A stretch of 64,000 nt of DNA, taken from contig JAWKZW010000001.1 of NCBI GenBank assembly GCA_041395725.1, positions 1,736,001-1,800,000 on the forward strand. The letters are read 5' to 3'. The translations under genes were made by a program, and so were the position numbers. The number at the start of each line of letters is the position of its first letter. Position 1 is the first letter of the stretch. The notes beneath the pieces are model-generated. The model saw only the letters and a program-made list of their open reading frames with translations. It searched no databases and had not been told where the DNA came from. This stretch comes from Gammaproteobacteria bacterium. GTDB lineage: Bacteria; Pseudomonadota; Gammaproteobacteria; Pseudomonadales; Pseudohongiellaceae. Below, piece after piece: positions 36,300 to 45,421 of this stretch.

Positions 36300-37676
36300 T
36301 CAAGTTCGAATAGCCTCTGGAAAGCTAACGATTGCAGATAGTCCTCCAGCAGGTCGATTCTCCAGCTCCAAAGATGCACCATGGGCTCGGGCGATGGCGC
36401 GGGCAATACCAAGTCCAAGGCCGCTACCGCCAGTCTGCCTGCTCCGTGAGGAATCCTGGCGGTAAAACGGTTCAAACACATCTTCAAGTTGATCCTCTGG
36501 CAATCCTGGACCATTGTCCTCCACCCGGACTACAAAGTTCTTGCCGTCAAAGATCGTACATAATGAAATTTGACCATTACCGTAAGACCTTGCGTTATCT
36601 AACAAATTTTCGAAAAGTCGTCGTAGGGCAATCGGGTCGCCAGCGATCTCGAAACGGTCGGTGGATCTGGTATTTGAGTAGGCAACCTCGAAGGGGGCCG
36701 TTTCTGCAATCTTCGCAAGAAAAGTATTCAGTTCGATCAACTCCCGAGGGCCTTTTGGACTTTCGGCGCGGGCATAAGCAAGCATGTCGGTGACGAGTGA
36801 CTCCATCTGATTTAGATCAGATTCGATTTCCTTTTCTGTAATAGTGTGCCCCTCACTCATGCGTAGCCGAACCCTGGTTAACCCAGTTCGGATGTCATGG
36901 GCAATTGCGACCATAATCTGTTCGCGCTCCCGTATCAGGTTTGCTAGTCTGGACCGCATTCGATTCAGCGCACTTGCAATGCGTCTCAATTCTACCGGCC
37001 CTGACTCCGATACAACTGTGCCGACTTCTGCCAGGCCGATTCTTTCGGCATCTCGTTCCAAATCCTGTACTGGTCGTAACATGACCGAAGAAAGCGAGTA
37101 ACTGAAGATTAGGGCAAATACCACAAGTAAAGTAATGGCCACTAAGATGCCTCTTGGTTGACCAGGCAATGAAGCCGATGGAGCGAGCTTCAGATTGAGA
37201 ACGCGTCCATCCTCCAGCTCGATAGCAATATGAATCGCAGAGGCCGCGTCTAACGCTTCATTGCTGCCGAAATCAGCATCCCTGCGAAGTTCTAACGCGC
37301 CCAGGTTGCGAAAACGAATTTCTCGGTTTCTAAGTCGCCCTGTTACATCGCTGTCGGCACTATCGAGTTCAGCACGTAACTCTGCCCGTAACTGGAGACC
37401 GTTCTCAAAGGAATCACTGACTGATGCCAACCGCTCACTCCCAGAGTACGCCGACAGAATGAACGGCTCCATTTCTTCGGGTACATTTTCCAAGAGCCAG
37501 ACAAGCTCTGCAATGCTCACTGCATTCTCTTCTACCACTGAAGGGAACACCAGGTTAGTAAAAGGAGTTTGCATGAGCGCGATGAGCAACAGGAACAGGA
37601 GGATAATACCGCCCACTGTGAGGCCCATCACCCGCACTATGATCGACGAAAAAACGTCGCTCAAGCGGACCATCAA
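36300..37676 (-). CDS. Sensor histidine kinase
   Basis: 458 residues. TM1 at about 15-35, a periplasmic sensor region about 36-175, TM2 about 178-200 (LVAITLLVVFALIFSYSL), HAMP, and a dimerisation domain with the phosphoacceptor His in MVAIAHDIRTGLTRVRLRM (about residue 257). The ATPase domain has N box ENLLDNARSYG, G1 VEDNGPGLP and G2 GGSGLGLGIA. The protein is an EnvZ-like transmembrane kinase. Its start overlaps the response regulator stop by 4 bases. Neighbouring efflux and EF-hand genes suggest it senses envelope stress or metal/calcium; the signal is unknown. Confidence 0.93.
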   Translation of the reverse strand: MMVRLSDVFSSIIVRVMGLTVGGIILLFLLLIALMQTPFTNLVFPSVVEENAVSIAELVWLLENVPEEMEPFILSAYSGSERLASVSDSFENGLQLRAELRAELDSADSDVTGRLRNREIRFRNLGALELRRDADFGSNEALDAASAIHIAIELEDGRVLNLKLAPSASLPGQPRGILVAITLLVVFALIFSYSLSSVMLRPVQDLERDAERIGLAEVGTVVSESGPVELRRIASALNRMRSRLANLIREREQIMVAIAHDIRTGLTRVRLRMSEGHTITEKEIESDLNQMESLVTDMLAYARAESPKGPRELIELNTFLAKIAETAPFEVAYSNTRSTDRFEIAGDPIALRRLFENLLDNARSYGNGQISLCTIFDGKNFVVRVEDNGPGLPEDQLEDVFEPFYRQDSSRSRQTGGSGLGLGIARAIARAHGASLELENRPAGGLSAIVSFPEAIRT

Positions 37677-38398
37677 ATATTCACCGTTTTTACCTCGGCC
37701 GCGAATGCGTAGCCGAGATTGCGTACCGTCTTTATATATTCAGGACGACGGGGGTCTTTTTCGATTTTGCCGCGCAGGCGGCTGATCTGAGAGTCAATGC
37801 TGCGGTCGAATGGATTAGTGGCTACACCACGCGACAGATCAATAAGCTGATCTCGCGATAAAACCCGCGGGGCCCGCTCTACTAACGCAAGCAATAGAGC
37901 GAACTCTCCAGACGTTAAGTCAATCGACTCACCCGTGTCTCGTTGGATCGACCTGCGTTCGGGGAATAAAGTGAAGTGTCCAAAAGCGAAGGCGCGACCT
38001 GTGCTGGATGCGGGAGAGCCGGTCTTGTCTTGTGCCCGGCGCATCACAGATTTTATGCGTGCGACCAATTCCCGGGGATTAAAGGGTTTAGCAAGGTAAT
38101 CATCAGCACCCACTTCAAGGCCTACAATACGATCTACATCTTCGGCAAGCGCTGTCACCATAATGATCGGTACGTTGCACTTTCTTCTCAGGCGCTGGCA
38201 GAAAGACAAGCCGTCTTCGCCCTCCATCATCAAGTCGAGCACTATCAGGTCTGGATCAAAGCGCTCCAATTCGATATCGGCTGTGGCTGCAGAGTAGGCT
38301 ATTTGTGTTTCCATCCCGTTACGCTCCAGCACCTCCTTGATCAAATTAAGGATCTCGAGATCATCATCAACAATCAGGATGCGATAAGACATGTCCAT
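37673..38398 (-). CDS. OmpR-family response regulator
   Basis: 241 residues. The receiver domain has Asp11-Asp12-Asp13, the phosphoacceptor Asp55 in LIVLDLMM, and Lys in YLAKPFNPRE. The winged-helix DNA-binding domain occupies about 135-235 (SGEFALLLALVERAPRVLSRDQL, SIDSQISRLRGKIE). It is first in the operon with the kinase and divergent from the EF-hand gene. GCAACATTT direct repeats spaced 10 bases lie in the divergent region, matching the way OmpR/PhoB-type regulators bind. It probably controls the EF-hand/TolC/RND genes and itself. Confidence 0.93.
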   Translation of the reverse strand: MDMSYRILIVDDDLEILNLIKEVLERNGMETQIAYSAATADIELERFDPDLIVLDLMMEGEDGLSFCQRLRRKCNVPIIMVTALAEDVDRIVGLEVGADDYLAKPFNPRELVARIKSVMRRAQDKTGSPASSTGRAFAFGHFTLFPERRSIQRDTGESIDLTSGEFALLLALVERAPRVLSRDQLIDLSRGVATNPFDRSIDSQISRLRGKIEKDPRRPEYIKTVRNLGYAFAAEVKTVNI

Positions 38399-38545
38399 GA
38401 ATAGAGCTTATCTGCTTCAGAAGACACGCTCAACTTCCGGTTTGTGGCGCTTTAGTGTCAAAGTCAGCCCTTGGCAACATTTCGCAACATTTGGTCAGTT
38501 GTCCGGCAAAATGCGACAAGACACAGAGGCTAATATTTAGCCAAT
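38335..38545. repeat. Copy 1 of a duplicated regulator promoter region
   Basis: This stretch, from the first codons of the response regulator through its promoter to near the EF-hand start, recurs at about 40615-40830 with roughly 85% identity by eye. The conserved part includes the regulator start codon and the GCAACATTT boxes. Confidence 0.85.
38474..38492 (+). promoter_or_regulatory. Candidate response-regulator operator (direct repeat)
   Basis: GCAACATTT occurs twice with 10-base spacing (38474-38482 and 38484-38492) between divergent regulator and EF-hand genes. Same-face direct repeats of this spacing are typical of OmpR-family binding. The repeats persist in the duplicated copy. Confidence 0.6.
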
Positions 38546-38567
38546 TCTCAGATTGATGGAGTGCAAT

Positions 38568-39029
38568 ATGAAATTCTATTCCCGCTGTGCCCGTGTTAGT
38601 TACTTCATGGCTGCTGGTTTTATATTACTGGCCACACCGTTGGAATCCAAGGCACAAAGCCAGGGCAGTCGGTCTTCCATATTGAGTGCCGATTCAAACG
38701 GAGACGGTGAGATCACCTGGTCTGAAGTGATTGAGATGCGGACAAATGCGTTTGCGCGTCTAGATCGCAATGGCGATGGATTTGTTGATAAGCAGGACCG
38801 TCCCGGTTTTGGGTTTGGACGGCGATTCGATGAAGCATTTAACCGTATGAAAGCCCGCTACGATGTCGATGCAGATCAGCGCATTTCGCGCTCTGAACTA
38901 CTAGAAGGACCCGAGCCCATGTTCGAGGCTGGTGACAAAAATAATGATGAAGTGCTTAGTAGTGAAGAAATGGCTGCACTACGTGCGGGCATGAGCAATA
39001 CCAACAGACTTGATTCCCTGGCTAACTGA
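38568..39029 (+). CDS. Exported EF-hand calcium-binding protein
   Basis: About 153 residues from ATG 38568, with GGAG 6 bases upstream. The signal peptide ends LESKAQSQ. Four EF-hand-like loops follow: DSNGDGEITWSE, DRNGDGFVDKQD, DVDADQRISRSE and DKNNDEVLSSEE. The first two fit the calcium-binding consensus best. It is probably a periplasmic or secreted calcium binder. It leads the gene set with the TolC-like channel 55 bases downstream, and so is likely regulated by the divergent two-component system. Confidence 0.85.
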   Translation: MKFYSRCARVSYFMAAGFILLATPLESKAQSQGSRSSILSADSNGDGEITWSEVIEMRTNAFARLDRNGDGFVDKQDRPGFGFGRRFDEAFNRMKARYDVDADQRISRSELLEGPEPMFEAGDKNNDEVLSSEEMAALRAGMSNTNRLDSLAN

Positions 39030-39084
39030 AACCGCTCAATTTACACCCCTCGATGCTTGCCCATCCTAGGTAAAAGGTGACTCC

Positions 39085-40494
39085 ATGGGATCGCTCCTAC
39101 GAACACTCGGCATTATGCTAGCTTGCGCGTCAATTCCGCAGGCTGCCCCCGCGGACGACCTGGCCGAAATACTGAATCTGGCGCTGGACAACGACCCGAC
39201 CTTACGACAAGCCCGGGCCTTATACCGGGCCAACCGGGAAGTGCTGGTACAGGGACGGGCGGCCCTCATGCCAAGTTTAAGTACAACTGGTACAACGTCA
39301 CGCCAAACTTCCGGTCCGTCTGACTCCATTTATGCCACGATAACCGATCCTCAGACTGGCGAAATAAGAAGAATCAGGATCGCGGACGATATGAGTTTCC
39401 AACCTGGCCTGAACAGCCACGGTTACTTCGTGAACCTGTCCCAGGCTCTTTTCAATCTGCCGGCGTGGTATACCTACCAGAGTGCTAAAGCCACGGATCG
39501 GGCAGCCGCTATGGACTTTGCCGCCCAGGAACAGAACCTGATTTTCCGCGTCGCCATTGCCTACTTCGATGTACTGCGAGCCATCGACCTGCTTGAAACA
39601 AACATCCAGGAGGAAGAGGCAGCTCTGACATCTCTTGAGCAGACGCGCCGGCGGGAGGAAGTGGGCCTGGACACCATCATCGATGTCAATGACAGTCAGG
39701 CGGCTTACGATCTTGCACGCAACACTACGATCCTGCAGCGCGACATTCTGCGAGCCAGCTACGAAGCACTGGAAGCGATAACCGGCCAGCGCCATTTGGA
39801 GGTTGAAGTCTTGCGGGAAGATTTCCCCATCCTGCAGGTGGACGGTTCCTTGGATGAGTGGGAGGCTATGGCGGGTGAAAACAGTCTGGCCGTCGCCGCG
39901 GCAAAATATAACCTGGAAGCTTCGCAGGATACTTTGCGCGCCCGCAAAGCGGATCGCTACCCCACTCTTACTGCAACCGGTAGTTTCAGCCATTTCGTCA
40001 CACCAACTATCGTGCGTGACGGTGTTCAGGCCTCAGGTGGTGCTTTTGATCAGACCAATCTCGGACTGGCGCTGAACATTCCGCTGTATTCCGGTGGCGC
40101 ACTCAGTTCGAGACGTCGCGCTGCCGAGTATAATGTTACAGCTGCTCAGGAAAGCTTGGAGCTAGCCAGGCGCCAGTTGACCCAGAACATCCGCAACGCC
40201 TATCGTCGCGTCAACACTGATGTGCTGGTCATCGCCCAGCGGCAGCAGTCCATCGTTTCTGCCCAGAGTGCACTGGATCAGACTGAACTGGGGCTGGAAA
40301 TCGGGCAGCGGAATATAGTTGAATTATTACGTGCCCGCGAGAATCTATATCGCGCTTTACGACAGTATGCGGTATCGCGCTATGACTATGTACTCGATAC
40401 CCTGGCACTTAAGCAGATTACCGGCGTATTGACACCGCAAGATATACTGGATCTAAACCAGTGGCTGGAAGCTCCGGAACAAACCGTCCAATAA
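39085..40494 (+). CDS. TolC-family outer-membrane efflux channel
   Basis: 469 residues, signal peptide ending AAPADDLAEIL. The family's two internal repeats are visible: long coiled-coil helices around QSAKATDRAAAMDFAAQEQNLIFRVAIAYFDVLRA and again RRAAEYNVTAAQESLELARRQLTQNIRNAYRRV. AGGTGA upstream supports ATG 39085. It would form the outer-membrane exit duct for the adaptor/RND pair encoded 500 bases further on. Confidence 0.92.
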   Translation: MGSLLRTLGIMLACASIPQAAPADDLAEILNLALDNDPTLRQARALYRANREVLVQGRAALMPSLSTTGTTSRQTSGPSDSIYATITDPQTGEIRRIRIADDMSFQPGLNSHGYFVNLSQALFNLPAWYTYQSAKATDRAAAMDFAAQEQNLIFRVAIAYFDVLRAIDLLETNIQEEEAALTSLEQTRRREEVGLDTIIDVNDSQAAYDLARNTTILQRDILRASYEALEAITGQRHLEVEVLREDFPILQVDGSLDEWEAMAGENSLAVAAAKYNLEASQDTLRARKADRYPTLTATGSFSHFVTPTIVRDGVQASGGAFDQTNLGLALNIPLYSGGALSSRRRAAEYNVTAAQESLELARRQLTQNIRNAYRRVNTDVLVIAQRQQSIVSAQSALDQTELGLEIGQRNIVELLRARENLYRALRQYAVSRYDYVLDTLALKQITGVLTPQDILDLNQWLEAPEQTVQ

Positions 40495-40552
40495 CATCAG
40501 CAATGACGGGATAAACACAATGGGTGTTATCTATGCTAGATAGTCACCTTCT

Positions 40553-40678
40553 TTATGCCGCTAGAACGGTAGTCTCTTCAACCCTTTCAGCGCTTTTCCA
40601 TACAATCCGATTTAGTACCCCATTAATCAGGTCAAAGATCTCGAGATCGTCATCAACAATCAGGATGCGGTAAGACAT
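40553..40678 (-). pseudogene. Response-regulator gene remnant
   Basis: Starting at ATG 40678 on the minus strand, the first codons read MSYRILIVDDDLEIFDLI, nearly identical to the intact regulator at 37673-38398. Similarity fades after about 20 codons, and the frame ends at TAA (40553-40555). It is the 5' stub of a duplicated regulator gene. No kinase or DNA-binding domain remains. Confidence 0.8.
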
Positions 40679-40830
40679 GTCCATGAATGGGGCTTATCTG
40701 CTTCATATGACACGCTCAACTTCGGCTTTGTGGCGCTTTAATGCGAAAGACAGCTCTCGGCAACATTTCGCAACAATTGGTTGCTCCTGCGACATAACGA
40801 GGTAACTCTCGAAGGCTAGTATTCCCCCTA
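40615..40830. repeat. Copy 2 of the duplicated regulator promoter region
   Basis: Diverged copy of 38335-38545 that contains the stub of the regulator gene and the boxes GCAACATTT (40760-40768) and GCAACAATT (40770-40778). It now stands upstream of the adaptor gene and could place it under the same regulator. Confidence 0.85.
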
Positions 40831-40996
40831 TTATTGGTTTAATGGAATGCTAAATGACTTACTTTGCCGGCTTTCGCTGTGTCATTTAGCTATTTGCCCA
40901 AGACCAGGTTCAGGTAAAGGTTTGCTCTGACCTGGTGAATGGATAAGCAAAAGTAACGCACAAGCAGCAGGAGAAGGAAGACTAAGGAGTTCTTAC

Positions 40997-42190
40997 ATGA
41001 AGCGAGTTCTAATTCCAATCGGCATAATGCTGGGATGTATCCTGGTAGCCGTCTTCCTGATTCGAACTCCGACTCTGTTGGAAGAAAGTGCGCCGGAAGT
41101 CATTCCGGTCACGGTCAGGGTTGCCGAGGTGCAAATGGAAACGGTGGACCTGGTAGTGAAATCCCAGGGCAAGGTGCAGGCGGCACAGACGGTGAGCCTG
41201 TCAGCACCGGTAGCCGGACCGGTACAGTGGATTAGCCCGGCTCTCGAAGCTGGCGGTTATGTGGAAGTAAACCAGGTAGTAATACGCCTGGAATCCAGCG
41301 ATTTCGAAACGGTCATGGCGCGGAGTCGGGCCGCCATGCAGCAGGCAGAGGCGGAAGCCCGCCATGCCGCAGCGGAACTGGCCAGATTCCAGGAACTGGC
41401 AGATCAACGCCTCGCAAGTGAATCCCAGCTGCAGGATTCGACAAGGCAGGTAGAGGTAACCAAGGCACGTCTGGCAGATGCAGAAGCGAATTTTAATCAG
41501 GCTGTACTGGATTTCGAGCGCACCCAGATCAGGCCATCCATCAATGCCATTGTAGCAAGCCGTGATGTTGAACTTGGTCAGTATGTGAACCGGGCCCAGC
41601 AGGTTGCGGTTTTGTATGGTGCTGAAGAAGTTGAGGTGAGGGTGCCGCTGGCCATCAGACAGCTCGGTTACCTGAACATTCCCCTCGGTTCACGAGGTGA
41701 GTTCAGCGAAACAGCGGCGCCAACTGTAACACTCACCGGTATCTACGGTGGCGAAGAACATCACTGGACTGGCCGAATGGTGAGAACCGAGGCAGCCATC
41801 GATGCCAACAGCAATACGGTGCAATCCATAATTCGTGTAAAGCAGCCGGGTCCCCTGGCCGTGAGCAATTCCCCGAACACCAATCAGATTCCTCTGCCCA
41901 TTGGTCTGTTTGTACGAGCGGAGATTGAGGGCAAACGGGTAGAAGAGTTAATCGCTCTGCCCCGTTCCGTGATTCGCAATAACGACCAGGTGCTAGTAAT
42001 TGATGCGGAGAATAAAATGTATTTCCGGGATGTGGAGATCTTCCGCCTGGAAGAAGACCGAGTGCTAATCAGTGGCGGCCTGTTGCCAGGTGAGCTGATC
42101 TGTATCTCGCCGATCCAGGCAGTGGTCAATGGCATGACAGTGCAGCCTTTGCGTGAAATGAATTCCGCTGCTGCTCAGGCCTCAAACTAA
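40997..42190 (+). CDS. RND efflux periplasmic adaptor (HlyD/AcrA family)
   Basis: 397 residues with one N-terminal membrane anchor (LIPIGIMLGCILVAVFLI). Lipoyl-like halves are seen at VQAAQTVSLSAPVAGPVQWI and at TQIRPSINAIVASRDVELGQYVNRAQ. A coiled hairpin (about 105-175, Ala/Glu/Arg-rich) lies between them, followed by a beta-barrel domain. Its stop is 27 bases before the pump start, so they form an operon. With the pump and a TolC channel it completes a tripartite exporter. Cargo is not evident. Confidence 0.93.
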   Translation: MKRVLIPIGIMLGCILVAVFLIRTPTLLEESAPEVIPVTVRVAEVQMETVDLVVKSQGKVQAAQTVSLSAPVAGPVQWISPALEAGGYVEVNQVVIRLESSDFETVMARSRAAMQQAEAEARHAAAELARFQELADQRLASESQLQDSTRQVEVTKARLADAEANFNQAVLDFERTQIRPSINAIVASRDVELGQYVNRAQQVAVLYGAEEVEVRVPLAIRQLGYLNIPLGSRGEFSETAAPTVTLTGIYGGEEHHWTGRMVRTEAAIDANSNTVQSIIRVKQPGPLAVSNSPNTNQIPLPIGLFVRAEIEGKRVEELIALPRSVIRNNDQVLVIDAENKMYFRDVEIFRLEEDRVLISGGLLPGELICISPIQAVVNGMTVQPLREMNSAAAQASN

Positions 42191-42217
42191 GCCAGTTGGT
42201 ATCCGGGAGAGCCAAAC

Positions 42218-45200
42218 ATGCGCACACCAATAACCTGGTTCGTAAAGAATCCCGTGGCCACCAACCTGATGATGTGGCTGTTTCTAGCGAGTGGCCTCAT
42301 CGCCTATATAAACCTCAACCAGGAAGAGTTCCCCGATATCGACTTTGGATTCGTACAGGTCAGTGTCGCCTACCTGGGTGCAACGCCTGCAGAATCCGAG
42401 TCTGCTATCTGTCTTCGTATCGAGGAGGCACTGGAAGGAGCCGAAGATATCGAACGCCTGATCAGCACGGCGCGGGAGGGTGGATGTGATGCCACCCTGG
42501 AGCTGACTAGTGGAGCGGATCTTAATCGCGTATTGAATGACGTAAAGGGCAAGGTGGATGCCATCACTACTTTCCCGGTCGAGACAGAAAGACCCATCGT
42601 GCGGGCACTGAGCCCCACTAGCAACGTTATGACCCTTGCCTTGGCTTCCGAGACAGACGATCTTAGCCTCAAGCTCATTGCAGAAGAGGTTCGCAACAAC
42701 ATCCTCGACCTACCGGGTATCTCCACCGTCAATATCGAGTATCTGCGACCGCTGGAAATTTCTATCGAGGTATCAGAGTACACCTTGCGCCAGTATGAAT
42801 TGACCCTAGACGAGATTTCCCGGGCCATTTCCAGGGCCTCATTGGATATGCCTGGCGGCACCATCCGATCCGAGTCGGGTGAAATTCTAGTGCGCACCAA
42901 GGGGCAGGTTTATGACGGCTCCGAGTACCAGAATCTCGTTATACGCTCATTCCCCGATGGCACCCAACTGCGCCTTGGCGATATTGCTACGGTAAAAGAC
43001 GGATTCGAAGAAGGTTACCTGGATGCGCGTCTCAATGGCGTCAATGCGGCCATTATTGATGTGTTGCGGGTGGGCGACGAGGACATTGTGCGTTCTGCGC
43101 GGCAGATACGTCGGTGGATGGAATCTGCGAAGCTGGATCTACCAGAAGGGATGACCTTGAGAGTGGTGACAGATTCAGCCTCAGCCACGCAGGAACGTAT
43201 TTCGACGGTAGCTCAGAACGCTTACACAGGACTTATTCTCGTATTGATCGTACTGGGGCTTTTCCTGCGCTTCAAATTGGCCGTATGGGTAGCAGCAGGC
43301 ATTCCCATCGCTATTTTCGGTGCACTGGCCCTGTTTCCCAGCGTGGGTCTGACCATCAGTTCCCTGACTGTAATGGGGTTCATACTGGTGCTGGGGATCA
43401 TCGTAGATGACGCTATCGTCGTAGGTGAACGTATTCACGCCTTCGAACGCAAGGGTTTCGACAAGGAGCAGGCTGCAATAGAAGGTACCTGTGAAGTGTC
43501 CGTACCAGTTATATTTGGCGTACTCACAACAATTGCCGCTTTCCTTCCTATCCTGTTACTCGATGGACAAATGGGTGCGTTTTTCAACACGATTGGGGCA
43601 GTAGTCGTATTCTGCCTGATCGCTAGTCTCGTTGAATCACAACTGATTCTGCCGGGGCATATTGCGCATCGGAAAACCGAAGGGTATTTTCTTGAAAGCT
43701 CTGCGTTAGTGCAGTGGTGGCAGCGCTTTCAAAACCGCATTGCGGAGAGCATGGAGAAACTTGCCGAGCATGGATACCAGCGTGCGCTGAAAAAAGTATT
43801 AAAATATCGCTACGCTGCCTGGGCAACTGCAACAGGTGTGATGATCATTACGTTGGCTCTAGTGTTCAGTGGTAGGGTGATTTTTCAGTTCATGCCCTCG
43901 GTAGAAGGAGATGTGGTGTATGGGTCACTACAAATGCCAGCGGGAGTGCCTGGCGAAGTTACCGAAGATGCTGTCAGTAATTTGCAGGAAAAGGCCATAG
44001 AACTCGCCGCAGAACTTGATGTCGAACTGGAACAATTGAAAGCTATAGGCATGGCACCTGATTCTACTGAGCGGGCAGTTGACAGAATTCTAACCATCAT
44101 TGGTGGCCAGGCACCTCGCGGAGGCCCCAACCCTCCTGGCAGGCGATCAGCTGGCAGCAGCGAAGTAGCAGAAGTCGTGTTATACCTGGCTCCATTTAAA
44201 GATCGCGGACAGATCAGTTCTGCAGAGATTCGAGATCGCTGGCGGGAAAAAGTCGGAACTATTCCCGATGCGTTGGAATTAACTTATGTCTCCGATGCCT
44301 TTTCGGCAGGCGAAGCGATCAACTATCGGTTGGAAGGACGCAACGAAGAAAATCTAAAGACAGCTGCAAATCAGTTAAAAGGTGAGCTGGCCCAGTACCC
44401 TGGTGTCTTCGATATCAGCGATTCGTTCCGCGCTGGCAAACAGGAAGTGCAGGTCCAGATCCTGGAGCAGGGTAAGACACTGGGGCTTACTCTAAATGAT
44501 ATCGCCACTCAGGTTCGTCAGGCCTTCTATGGCGCCGAGTCCCAGCGTATTCAACGTGGCGCCGACGACATCCGTGTCATGGTTCGCTACCCCGAACAGG
44601 AGCGCCAGTCACTTGGCAACCTGGAAGATCTGTTGATTCGCACGCCAAGTGGCGCCGAGGTGCCTTTTCTCAGCGTAGCCGAATACACACTGGGAAATAG
44701 TTACTCCTCCATAAATCGTCAAAATGGACGTCGAGTTATAACTGTTCGGGGTGACATCGATCGCACCATCGTCAAGCCGGAAGAAATTCGATCTGAAGTG
44801 ATGTCAAAGTACGCCCAGCGTTGGGAGCGGGAGCTGGATGTGGAACTGGTGCTTGGTGGTGAAGCCGAACAACAGGTGCGATCTCTATCCAATCTGTTCT
44901 CAACATTCCCGCTCGCTATGATCGTGATCTTTGCCTTGTTGGCAATACCGCTGAAGTCTTATCTGCAGCCTCTCATCATCATGAGTGTGATTCCTTTCGG
45001 GGCTATTGGTGCAATTTGCGGACACTTCATCATGGGCGCTGATCTCGTGTTCTTTTCACTACTAGGTATTATTGCTCTGAGTGGGGTAGTTGTGAATGCC
45101 AGCCTGGTGTTGGTGGATTCGATCAATCGTCTTCGTAATGAAGGATACGGCATGGTGGAAGCGTTATCCAAGGCAGGCATGATGCGGTTTCGCCCCATCA

Positions 45201-45421
45201 TTTTGACTTCTATTACTACGTTTATAGGACTCGTGCCTCTGATGGCGACTGCTACTCCGGCTACCGCGTTTGTTATCCCAATGGCTATATCCCTGGCTTT
45301 TGGCGTGCTGTTTTCCACTGCGATCACGCTGTTTCTGGTTCCCAGCCTGTATTTGATCCTGCACGACTTCATCGGCCACACCGATTCAGCCGAAGAACGC
45401 GCACTGGCCTACCAGCACTAG
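42218..45421 (+). CDS. RND-family efflux pump, AcrB/HAE1-like
   Basis: 1067 residues, the family length, with the usual two halves of one plus five helices around large periplasmic domains. LILVLIVLGLFLRFKLAVWVA and GIIVDDAIVVGERIHAFE (helix 4 with the proton-relay Asp pair) are in the first half. FRPIILTSITTFIGLVPLMA and GVLFSTAITLFLVPSLYLIL are in the second. It pumps its cargo from the inner membrane/periplasm using the proton gradient. Drug or metal specificity cannot be told; the lack of metal-site residues I could recognise argues mildly against a CusA-type metal pump. Confidence 0.93.
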   Translation: MRTPITWFVKNPVATNLMMWLFLASGLIAYINLNQEEFPDIDFGFVQVSVAYLGATPAESESAICLRIEEALEGAEDIERLISTAREGGCDATLELTSGADLNRVLNDVKGKVDAITTFPVETERPIVRALSPTSNVMTLALASETDDLSLKLIAEEVRNNILDLPGISTVNIEYLRPLEISIEVSEYTLRQYELTLDEISRAISRASLDMPGGTIRSESGEILVRTKGQVYDGSEYQNLVIRSFPDGTQLRLGDIATVKDGFEEGYLDARLNGVNAAIIDVLRVGDEDIVRSARQIRRWMESAKLDLPEGMTLRVVTDSASATQERISTVAQNAYTGLILVLIVLGLFLRFKLAVWVAAGIPIAIFGALALFPSVGLTISSLTVMGFILVLGIIVDDAIVVGERIHAFERKGFDKEQAAIEGTCEVSVPVIFGVLTTIAAFLPILLLDGQMGAFFNTIGAVVVFCLIASLVESQLILPGHIAHRKTEGYFLESSALVQWWQRFQNRIAESMEKLAEHGYQRALKKVLKYRYAAWATATGVMIITLALVFSGRVIFQFMPSVEGDVVYGSLQMPAGVPGEVTEDAVSNLQEKAIELAAELDVELEQLKAIGMAPDSTERAVDRILTIIGGQAPRGGPNPPGRRSAGSSEVAEVVLYLAPFKDRGQISSAEIRDRWREKVGTIPDALELTYVSDAFSAGEAINYRLEGRNEENLKTAANQLKGELAQYPGVFDISDSFRAGKQEVQVQILEQGKTLGLTLNDIATQVRQAFYGAESQRIQRGADDIRVMVRYPEQERQSLGNLEDLLIRTPSGAEVPFLSVAEYTLGNSYSSINRQNGRRVITVRGDIDRTIVKPEEIRSEVMSKYAQRWERELDVELVLGGEAEQQVRSLSNLFSTFPLAMIVIFALLAIPLKSYLQPLIIMSVIPFGAIGAICGHFIMGADLVFFSLLGIIALSGVVVNASLVLVDSINRLRNEGYGMVEALSKAGMMRFRPIILTSITTFIGLVPLMATATPATAFVIPMAISLAFGVLFSTAITLFLVPSLYLILHDFIGHTDSAEERALAYQH

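Larger units (their letters stand above)
40495..40996. other. Intergenic region containing duplicated regulator promoter
   Basis: About 500 bases between the TolC-like and adaptor genes. It holds the second copy of the regulator 5' region and a regulator-gene remnant (separate entries). The promoter for the adaptor/RND pair must be in its right part. Confidence 0.6.

Noticed and set aside
36215..36514. 99-codon minus-strand ORF overlapping the kinase 3' end
   Set aside because: It lies mostly in another frame of the histidine kinase and has no ribosome site.
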